Source of the DNA: Glandiceps talaboti | Taxonomy: Eukaryota > Hemichordata > Enteropneusta > Spengelidae | Length of the DNA stretch: 64,000 nucleotides | NCBI RefSeq assembly: GCF_964340395.1 | Contig: NC_135550.1 | Location: 17,818,484-17,882,483, forward strand | Reading direction: 5' to 3' | In this document: positions 24,891 through 64,000 of the stretch, in pieces | How the letters are laid out: each line of letters starts with the position of its first letter | Numbering within the stretch: position 1 is the stretch's first letter | The notes under the pieces: model-generated | The model's database searches: none | What the model was told of the DNA's origin: nothing | The model's input: the letters and a program-made list of their open reading frames with translations, nothing else | Position numbers and translations under genes: made by a program

Positions 24891-24955
24891 GTGGTGTTTT
24901 CTGCTGCTCTTTCACTCAACAGCACTCATGAAAGAGCAGCTACAGAGAACACCAC
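24891..24955. repeat. 65-bp hairpin
   Basis: GTGGTGTTTTCTG then CTGCTCTTTCA is matched in inverse by TGAAAGAGCAG then CAGAGAACACCAC, around a loop of about 14 bases. No flanking direct repeat is evident. It lies between the CLSPN promoter and the probable TDRD9 3'UTR. Confidence 0.8.
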
Positions 24956-25117
24956 AAACACTCATACGAGTCATAGCAAATAACGCAAATACAACACACA
25001 TGTACTCACATGTCACTAATAGCGGGGTTCTATTTTAAGAAGGCATTTGGACCCTATGTCATGTAAATATACATAATAAAGACTCTGAAACAATAAATTC
25101 TAAATCTAAACAATGTC

Positions 25118-26206
25118 TTTATTTCTTAGTAAACAAGATAACAACCATGACATAACTCATAAATGATTCTGATTTCAATACAATTTTCATAGTTATTCTG
25201 TAACTATACATATCAACTTGATATTCTCCATGATTGCATCTAAAAGTTGAAAAATATAACAGTTCTAGAAATGTTTGTCACTTGTACAATGTTCAGAATA
25301 AGAATAGACCATGATCACCATGATCAAAATGTTTAAACTTAGATTCTCTACTACAATGTCTGAAATCATGTAAAATATTTGCCTTTTAGTAGTTGGTTAC
25401 AGATGATACAATGAGACAGAGGGAATGTTTACAGTTAGCAATATATCTTGATAAAAACAGAATAATCACTGACAAGTTATCCATTGACTAGTTATCTCAA
25501 ACTACACTTCTCATGAGTTATGTAAAACTATGACAAATTAGAATGTGAAATGTCTAACTGCCTTCATTGGTGGCTGAACAAATGGTGCAACAACTCAAGT
25601 ACTGTAAGTACTGGTTACATATTGAGTAGAGCTTGTGATGTTCTTTCCAAAATTCTGCAGTTTCAAGTTTCTATATTTTCTTCTGTATTTAGTGGGTTTT
25701 GTAACCGTATCGTACCATACCTTAAAGTCAAACCTATGAACAGATACATAGCATCAAATATATAGTTGGTATTCATGATTGGACACTAATTTTTTTTTTT
25801 CATCTAATACATGTAGTTTCTCTTTTCTTCTTCTTATAATTAAAAGTTCACTTGAAGTTATTAAGAAAAAACAACAAAACAGACCTGCCTAAGATCAAGT
25901 ATTTTGATTATAGATATGAAAAAATGGTTGCAGACATAAGACATCACACTGGAGATCACAAATGCCAAGAAAACAACAAACAATCTTCTACATAACATAA
26001 AACAAACTAAATTTTTTGTTTAAGAGACATAGAATGAGTGAAAAAGATATTTCTTCTGAATATGTATTCATACACAATCTTTCCTGTCTACTGGATTCAA
26101 TCTTAGTAAACAAAAACTTTAGATCAACATAAACACAAAATCTTCTCTGTACTATTCCAAAGCAAACATATAGTTGCCAATGTGCATACATGAAAACAGC
26201 AAGAGT
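25118..26206 (-). other. TDRD9: Probable TDRD9 3'UTR
   Basis: The sequence after the TDRD9 stop is AT-rich and non-coding. TTTATT at 25118-25123 reads AATAAA on the minus strand and is the best candidate polyadenylation signal, implying a 3'UTR of about 1.1 kb. The transcript would end roughly 1 kb before the CLSPN start codon. The end point is an inference. Confidence 0.45.
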
Positions 26207-54616
<28,410 letters not shown>

Positions 54617-55579
54617 ATTGTTGTACCAACTACCTAAACCACTTGTAGAATCAGCATCTGTTCGTCTCAGTGTATCGCCATATTTGTTAAAAACCACATG
54701 TTTTCCGGTTTGTCATTTGCCACTAGGTGGCGCTAAATTTTCCTTTGGACTCATGTTTGTTCTCCTACTATGCAAAAGTTGTCAAATTATAATATGCCGG
54801 AGAAATTTTTTTTGGAACATCAGTAGATTTCCTATAACTCCTTGGGTATAAGTGCATTGGCCAAATTCATAACTTAGGCTCGAGAAGTATTACCCCGCCG
54901 CACAGAGCCAAGTTTACAACTGATACGCCGTGTCGAGGAGCCCTCATGCATCGACCATCTCGTGGTCTTTATCTGATAAAATACAATTTCCCACATTTTA
55001 CATGTAACACTTTTTGACATGATTTCTTTCTCTTTTTGCTACACTACTTCAGGTCTGTGAAATTCGTAGTTTGTGTGCACTTTAATAGGAAATCATGTCA
55101 CACGCCCATGTTCCGAAGTAGACTATTATTATATTTCCCTTCAAAAGTTCCAAAAGCGCGCACCCAGAATTTAAAGCGTCGGACGCCGCGAACACACTTC
55201 AGTCTGTTCGTGTTTGCCGTAGTGTAAACATTGCCAAAAGACTTCTCCGCAGAGCGTATCGCTCATCAACGTGATTTCAAGCACGACTGAAGAGACATTG
55301 GATCTAAGTTTTATTCTTTTCCTGTTGATAGTGTTTCATCACCGGGTAAGTTAATTTTAAGTAAATATATATGTATATATTTTTATTCAAGAAATATCAG
55401 CGGTGTAGTAAAAATTTCCATAACGCGCTACCTTGACGACGAACTTCATAAACAAAGTTTTGTCGAAGGCGCCCGATGGTATACATATGTTACGAATATT
55501 CGATCTAATACAAAGTGTTTTCGACCAACAGTTCAAAGTTTAATATAATGTGTCTGATTTCTTATTCTTTCGTTTTCAG
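54617..55579. promoter_or_regulatory. Divergent promoter between TDRD9 and the small plus-strand gene
   Basis: The two start codons are 975 bases apart and point away from each other. CpG density is locally raised at about 54880-54965 and 55150-55260, against an AT-rich background. TDRD9 has an in-frame stop upstream of its ATG, so 54617 onward is 5'UTR. On the plus strand a splice donor, ACCGG|GTAAG, at 55345/55346 ends an untranslated first exon. No TATA box is convincing. Confidence 0.5.
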
Positions 55580-55590
55580 AATTATTAAAG

Positions 55591-56088
55591 ATGATTGAAA
55601 AGAGAATAGAAGTCGTAAAAATCCACAGATGTGTGATGAAAACATTTTTGCAAGATCAAAAACTGAAAACCACGGCCAGAATGAGTACTGGAGGAAAGCC
55701 AAAGTGGTGGTCCAGACAAATGAACTTGTTGTGGAGAATGGACTTTTTGTCTACGATGGAATCTCCACCATGCATGATGAAACTAGACATGCCAAAAGAT
55801 ATCGGACCTGACCCGTTCAGTGGCTGGGAAATTAAAATTACAACATACAACGAAAGAAGAAGAAGAAAATTGTGTAGGCCTAAGAGACTTTCTGCCTCAA
55901 CAAAGGCGGAACTGAGTGACGTAGAATCTCCATCTCCATCATCAAAGCCCGAAAGACGTAGTTTAAAAAGAAAGAGAGCTGTAATTGATGATGACCACGA
56001 TAACAACCAACAAGACACTATCATTCACACAGACAACAAGAAACTAAAGTTTAAGCAAGTTGCTGACGATAGTGAAATATTTTTCTGA
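55591..56088 (+). CDS. Unrecognised 165-residue basic/acidic protein
   Basis: An intronless 165-codon ORF runs from ATG at 55591 (A at -3) to TGA at 56086-56088. A non-coding first exon is likely: donor after 55345, pyrimidine-rich acceptor TTTTCAG at 55579. ATTAAA at 56487-56492 is a candidate polyadenylation signal. The protein is tryptophan- and methionine-rich early (KWWSRQMNLLWRMDF, residues 38-52). It then carries basic clusters (RRRRKLCRPKR about 89-99; ERRSLKRKRA about 121-130), a serine-proline stretch and an acidic patch, and ends DDSEIFF. The basic clusters suggest nuclear localisation. A second frame (55629-55811, 60 codons) overlaps the first half and also looks protein-like, so the frame of the 5' half is not fully certain. 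I cannot assign a family. Confidence 0.55.
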   Translation: MIEKRIEVVKIHRCVMKTFLQDQKLKTTARMSTGGKPKWWSRQMNLLWRMDFLSTMESPPCMMKLDMPKDIGPDPFSGWEIKITTYNERRRRKLCRPKRLSASTKAELSDVESPSPSSKPERRSLKRKRAVIDDDHDNNQQDTIIHTDNKKLKFKQVADDSEIFF

Positions 56089-57930
<1,842 letters not shown>

Positions 57931-60241
57931 ATTTACTTTTTTAGTGTTTTATTACAAAATGGAAGTATGACACTGCATTCGTCTACTACAGTCAGTCAGT
58001 TTAACATCTTATGATGTCATTGATTCTAAAAATCTACAAAAAAAAAACTAACTTTGACATGTCATCTTTTGTTGTACATAAAACAGTACACCACTTTGAG
58101 TACAACAGCAAAAACGAGATGAAAAGGGATAGATAAATTGAAAGCCAGCCTTTTAGTCTACTTTATTTGCAAATAACTTGGTTATTCACTCCTAAAACCT
58201 GTAGCAGGGCACCACATACGACTATTTCATCAATTTTAACATTTGCCCACTCTAAGCACATACAGTTCCTGAGGTTTGAGTGTACTTTATACTACAGCCT
58301 ATGCCAATATGCCATATTCAAGTTATAAGAAAGACAAAAAAAATTGTACAGTTTGGCCACTAGGAGTGCTGTTCGGAGACAACTTTGGACCAGAAGTGAG
58401 GGTCATAATAGTGTAGTAAAATAGTGTCACTGTATTTCATGGTAAAGGTTTGTGGCGTTCTCAACCAGTACAAAAATTCTACCATAGATGATGTCTATGA
58501 TTCTACTAAGTTTTCCTTCAGATCAAGTCATCTTCAGGAACTTTTGAAGTTGTTTTCAGCCACATTTGTTGTCTGCTTCTTGTACTGCCATGTGATTTTA
58601 GCCCTCACTTTTCCTTGTGTGGGGTGCTGCCCTCTTGTGACACTTTCTTTTTGAAAATGGCTGCAAAATGAGTATGGCGTAATTTTCTGTATGAAAGTAA
58701 ATACAGATGTACCCTGAAAAGCTAAACTTGGTGTATCATGAGTTTGTCCTGAGATGTAAATAATCATTCTGTATTCTACTGGTAGTTCACACAATGGCAG
58801 TGTTAAAATAGACAAGTCAACAGGAAAGCCAGCAAAATTATCTTTCTTTCATGAGAAATTTATTTGACGGAAACATTTCACCTCCAAGCAGCTTTTTCAA
58901 AATGATACAAAAATAAGAAGGCAAAATTTCTAGCCTATGAGACATTTGCAATAGTTTTCTCTCATTTCTATATGAAGATGCACAATAACTATAGATGATA
59001 CTTAGTCTGCTGCCCTCTATCAGCCATATGTCTAATGAGGAAAGAATGACACGAATTACCATACTGTCCATGTGAAACCATGACAACATGATGATGTCAC
59101 AAAATCACAGAGTTTTACCTATCATAACAGAATCTCACATATTTACATAAGGTAACCTACTGGAATCTGAAAAGTCACTGCCTCCAATATTTTCTTTTTC
59201 TACAGAGAGATGATTTAACAGCCTGACACTCACTAAGCCACACTTCATCTCCTCCTGATACATAACTTAGGAAGTGATAAAATTGATATCTGTTCAGAAT
59301 GATTCACATCCATTTCTCACAAGATTATGTTTGCAGACTCACTGGCTATCTATCTATATATAACAATATTGTTACAAAAAAAAGGTATAACAGTTCTTTA
59401 GAAACCACTGATTAGATTCTAGTCTAATGACTTGGGAAGAACCACCACATCCAAAAGTTCCCATATCATAAACTAAGAAATGGTACAATACACCATAAGA
59501 AACAGTGGAATCCAGTAATTATTGGTGTAAGATTCATAGACATACAATTGATACCATCTACCATCAAATACTCAGTGCTTGTTAAAGCGACAGCAAAGAG
59601 GCATGTGCTTTTTGGAGCATATGCTTGATTTTGGAAATGTAACATGAGTATTCAAGTTTGTATATTTGAGCTGAAAAGATAGTTGAATTGAATGATTACC
59701 TTAGTAATTTTTTCAACAACAGTTTAAATATATATGGTTGACAAAGCCATATAAATGTTGACAAAATGTACTTCGGCGTGACACCCCTATAGAGAGGGTA
59801 TTTGGGGGTGGGGGTGGTGGACATATTATCACTTTCAAAATTTTTCATGTAAACTATCTATTAAACAAAGAGCCCTTTTTATTGTTATTCAAAATAACAA
59901 TTTATGCCCAATAAATTCCATTTTCTGGATGCATGACTTATTGCTAGACATAGGAAAGGAATTACTGCAGTACAGCACCCTGAGATGAAGACTAGATCAT
60001 AGTTTCACAATACAAAGTTCATTTGTTGGTTGGCTAGATCTGTCATTTGGATATACATGTTGAGTAAAAACTTCTAGTATCCGAACACACAAAAGATGAC
60101 ATGGCAAAGTGCACATTCAGTTGCCAATAGTTTCTACCTTCTATGCACATATTTACAAACTAAAAACTACAAAAAAGTGGTATTTCTACATTTTTAAATA
60201 GTTCTCTTCTTGGACCATTTGAGAGTAAGTGACCTGAGCTA
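57931..60241 (-). other. BRMS1L: Probable BRMS1L 3'UTR
   Basis: The 2.3 kb after the BRMS1L stop is AT-rich and without coding signs. It ends near TTTATT at 57948-57953, which reads AATAAA on the minus strand. The end point is inferred. Confidence 0.4.
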
Positions 60242-62892
60242 TCAGGAGGTAGGCCGGATTGTGTATTTCCCCTTCTGGAGTTGTGCTATGTACAGTTTGG
60301 ATTTACTGCCATCGTTTCTCTTCACCCATACTTCACCAGTATTAATTGCTGTTATTGAGGCACTGGGGGTGAAATTGGAGACACATCACTGTCAGTATTT
60401 AATGAAAGGACAAGAATAAAGGACAAGTTCAACACAAAGTTCTTGGCATCATTCAGCAAACACCAGTCGCTTACAAAAATGAAAACAAACTATATAAAAC
60501 TCACAAATGGTAGGGGGCCACTAAAGGAACATTTGAAATCTCCACCAAATAATATAATTTCTAAAGAATTATGTTCATATAAAATACTCTATAAAAAGTA
60601 TAAAATATATGATAACAAATAGGGTGAAAAAAATGGCCCAAGGAATTCAAATTTTCAAAAATGTGTACTATTTATCTAGGTATATGGCCACTCCAATGAA
60701 AAAAGGCTACATTCACAGCATCTCAACATCAACAACAGGTACAGGCAATTTTTATACCCAGAAGAGATTGATGTGAAGTAGAAAGTTATGCACAGAAAGT
60801 GTCAGCAGCAATAAGCATTCTATAATTTATAAATAAATGCCATGCTTTGTTTAAATTTCATTTCTTACTGTGGATAAATTGATATGTTTGACTGTATTCA
60901 TTTAATATCACTAACTGATATAGTCTTGTATGAGCCCTTGCTACACAGTGTTTTCAAGTCCCAATGAAGCATACCATAATGTACAACCTGGTCAAACGTT
61001 TATAGCCAATTTTATTATTCTCTTATCGTGACGGGTACACCGAGATAAACTGACTATCTTGTACAATCATCAACACATTCATATCTGTGTACCTTGCTGT
61101 GCAAATATCCTTACATACCTTTGTGATGACATTTAAGTTATTCACAGCATCTGAAGCAAATACTGTCACTTTACAAAAGAACACTTTGTCATTTGGTGAG
61201 CAGACATATTTACGAGAACTCTGTCAGACGGTGCTAAAAAATTGTGAAAAGTGTCTGTGACCTGTCTATGTTACTCCAGCTGACTTATTTTTTTGAACAA
61301 ATTTTTAATGAGCCATGGGTAATGAGTTGTTTGAATCATGTGCTGTGTATTTTGGGTTGTGTCAAATCCTTCTGGGTTTATTACTGAATAAGGAAACTCA
61401 TCACAATTTTTGTTAATTTGACTCTGAGTGAATTCTGAGTGACTATCGTTAGACATCCTACAATCGGCATATCAATACATTTCTCGTAATAGGTGTTGTT
61501 TGTTGCTTTTGTTTAGATAATGTTCTGAAGGAAGCCTTGTCATTGTGTTATCAAACTACTATCATTATGTATTTATCTTGAAACAAAAATGTTACATATT
61601 TTATGAAAACCATCTGCAAAGCTTGATGTAAACAACAGTGTATCCAAATGGTATGGTGTGGGGTGGGATGGAGTACGGTGTAGTGCGGTGGGGCAGTGTG
61701 TGATGTGGTGTGGTATGATATAGTTACTACAATCACATCTATGGAACAGTACACTTCAGGTCTATTGAACACAGCTGTTTGTGTCACATGTGTTAGATAC
61801 ATACAATTATGTACAAGTTAATGTCACCTCACTTTGGACAAATATATTATACTAAAATCTTTGAATATAATATCAAAGGCCCAGTTTGGATTAGTATTAA
61901 ATTAAGGTGTGAAGACTAGCTGTCTGACAGACCTTTAGAAAAAGTTTGTTCAGAACAAAACAATGGGTATATAGGGTTGTCAGTGACCTTGGAAAACACC
62001 AGAGCTTGAAGTTCTTAACTACAACATACCATGAAATGAGTCAATTTCTTATCATTCAGTGGATACTAAACAAAGTGTGTACAATTATATTTATGTTGTC
62101 ATTGTTATGTTGACGGCATGGCAAAGATTACTACTATTATGTGACACATACCATACTGCCTCAAGTGGGTCTAAAACATATTGCAAAATACTATAATGCT
62201 GACAACAATTGGATATTAGTAGGGTAGAGCAGTACAGTTTATGACATCAACAAAACAAAACTAATCATCTTGCATTATGAACCTAAGTATTCCTATCCTA
62301 TCCTACTTTCCAACCCCACAGTGTATCATTTCATATTGACTCCTAGTTATGCACTAATATGGCTTGGTACAGGATAACATCTTCCTGACCAAGTGCTATT
62401 TTCTTTGCAAAATGAAGTTTTTTTCTGAACTATAATGCAACAGTTACTCAAAACCTCAATGTAGGCATAGACATGGATAGACACACACTGTCAAACACTT
62501 TGTCTTCCAACGGTTCAATTTTCACTGCGGCCTAAATGAGTATGGAGATTTTTTTTGCTTATATTTCATTAGCACTGATGTGTGACAAGAATCTAAGATT
62601 TGTTGCTGGTAAGTATTTTGACTTTGTTTTTAGCAGAATCGAAACAGGATGAACAAAAGAGAAAGCAAAGTACATGTACTGAACAGTACAAGGTGGTGGT
62701 GCATTGTGCTAGGATTTGTTTGATTCACTGTGGATGGCTGGAAAAAGGTCCAGAAGATTGCTTACGAGAGTGGAGAGTCATATTTGTTGTCAATGACAAT
62801 CCGATGTCCCTTCTGGTACCAGATACCTTCATAAAATAATTTACCATCTTCATATCTTGCATTGTAAGGATTCTTCTCTGTTCTGTACACAT
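60242..62892 (-). CDS. BRMS1L: BRMS1L (Sin3-HDAC co-repressor subunit), last two coding exons
   Basis: Partial gene; the 5' part lies beyond 64000. The penultimate exon (62892-62766, acceptor CAATTGTAG) encodes [20 protein letters not shown] then [15 protein letters not shown]. The last exon (60362-60242, acceptor CACCCCCAG, stop TGA) encodes [20 protein letters not shown] then [15 protein letters not shown]. They join in phase (2+1) over a 2.4-kb intron. The sequence follows the C-terminus of human BRMS1L as I remember it (YYDGEWY ... [31 protein letters not shown]) more closely than SUDS3. BRMS1 itself lacks this C-terminal part. BRMS1-family proteins scaffold HDAC1/2-Sin3 complexes in the nucleus. 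The upstream exon must end with one base of a split codon (phase 1); I do not see it before 64000. Confidence 0.9.
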
Positions 62893-64000
62893 CTACAATT
62901 GTCAAAAGATAGAAAAAAAGCGAAAGTTGTATTATTATTGAGTGCACAGAGAGTGGAAAATAAATGTTCAACTCAAGACATTGCAGCCATTTGGAACCAC
63001 TAAACAATTTACATGTACATCATTCCACACTTGATTTATTATGAACACTTGTGAGTACACTTGAAGGTTTTGCGCAGTGTATTTGATCTGTTCAGTACTG
63101 CACTGACTGGTCGGTTAATCCATTACGAATGCTGACACACCCAAATAAACATTGGAAGAAGTCTATTGCCTGAAACGTCTTCAGGTATATAGTTTAATAG
63201 GTATTATCATTTCCAATATTTTATTTAGAACATAATAGCTGAAAGTTCTCAGAAAGTTATCTTTCATGATTGCTGTCACATATCTCAGACTCAGAAATAA
63301 ATGGATCCTCCTAGTATCCAGCGCGTCATGACAAACCCTCAAAACAAGTAGTTCCATTAATAGTACTAAAGAAGACATATATCCAAAATAAACATGGGTA
63401 TTTATATTGAGATGTGAGAAAGTGTACATTCCTCTAAAAGACAATCTCCTACAATATCTGTATTGCACAGTAAAAGTGATGTAAGCCAATCTGAATACTG
63501 CACTGTTTACATGAAGAATTACATAAGTTAGTGTACTTCTGGAAACATGTTTAATTGGAATTATCACTAGTGGCAGTGTGATTTCTAGCAAAACAGCTAC
63601 ATGTAGACAAATCAAATGATTCAATGCCATAATTTGGGGGTGTGCACAAATTTGCCACTGATGTCAGAATAAGTGTAGAGACAATGAACATGAATACATG
63701 TCATCGCTATAAAGCTATTCTAAACTGACCAATTCTATACTAGAGGGGTATTGTGCTGGTTATAAACATTTACTAGAAACTATTCCATAGCCTAACTTGA
63801 CAAGAGTCAAACTCAAAATCACACAATTGGATTTGTCATTCTGTTGAGAATTCTCAGATATATCAGTGAAATGTTGCTTCACGAGATATTACCATTCATA
63901 GGAAAGTTCTTACATGTTACAAATTACTTAACAACCTGACATATTCATTATGCCCATACATAAGACCTACAAGATTATAAAATTTAAGTTACACAACACA
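62893..64000. other. BRMS1L intron, no exon seen
   Basis: AT-rich with no conserved coding block. The 149-codon minus-strand ORF at 63181-63630 has no family resemblance, no clear splice context and an AT-driven composition, so I treat it as chance. Confidence 0.5.

Noticed and set aside
55591-56088. CIP/KIP cyclin-dependent kinase inhibitor
   Set aside because: WxxDF and a KRKR..DDD cluster recall p27-type proteins, but the LFG motif, correct spacing and the second conserved tryptophan region are missing.
60242-62892. SUDS3 rather than BRMS1L
   Set aside because: The EDGKLFY..WY motif fits both, but [20 protein letters not shown] and KGKYTI fit BRMS1L as remembered much better.
63181-63630. 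149-codon minus-strand ORF
   Set aside because: No domain, no recognisable family, AT-driven composition and within a BRMS1L intron; consistent with chance.

Overview
The window is nuclear DNA from an animal, probably a marine invertebrate; the phylum cannot be fixed from the sequence. It is AT-rich, with many short introns bounded by GT..AG, tRNA-derived and MITE-like repeats, and abundant micro- and minisatellites. Its genes are clear orthologues of human genes, with intron densities typical of lancelets, hemichordates or slowly evolving lophotrochozoans. No prokaryotic features, tRNA or rRNA genes, or CRISPR arrays were seen.

Layout: (1) 1-6984 is mostly intergenic, with a CpG-richer patch, a possible tiny two-exon gene (1745-2358) and a tRNA-derived SINE. 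(2) 6985-24031, minus strand, is a complete CLSPN (Claspin) gene. I could join 23 exons into one open frame of 1335 codons plus stop, close to the human length. (3) 24032-26206 is the spacer between CLSPN and TDRD9, with an E2F-like site in the CLSPN promoter, two palindromic mini-elements and the probable TDRD9 3'UTR. (4) 26207-54616, minus strand, is a complete TDRD9 gene (DEAH-type helicase plus Tudor domain, piRNA pathway). It joins as 38 exons and 1465 codons plus stop, and ends in a C2H2-like finger that human TDRD9, as I remember it, lacks. (5) 54617-55579 is a divergent promoter region. (6) 55345-56088, plus strand, is a small gene with a non-coding first exon and a 165-codon intronless ORF that I do not recognise. 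(7) 57931-64000, minus strand, holds the last two coding exons and probable long 3'UTR of BRMS1L, whose 5' part lies beyond the window.

The three named genes act in different processes: S-phase checkpoint mediation, germline transposon silencing, and Sin3-HDAC co-repression. They are head-to-tail neighbours on one strand rather than an operon. The most notable structure is in the introns. There is a 2374-bp element with about 700-bp inverted repeats flanked by TTAA, a likely Mutator-type MITE with a 9-bp target duplication, and two interspersed MITE copies. At least six exon edges, some with their splice sites, are tandemly duplicated into the adjacent intron; in TDRD9 exon 30 this has grown into a 59-bp minisatellite carrying seven splice-donor copies.
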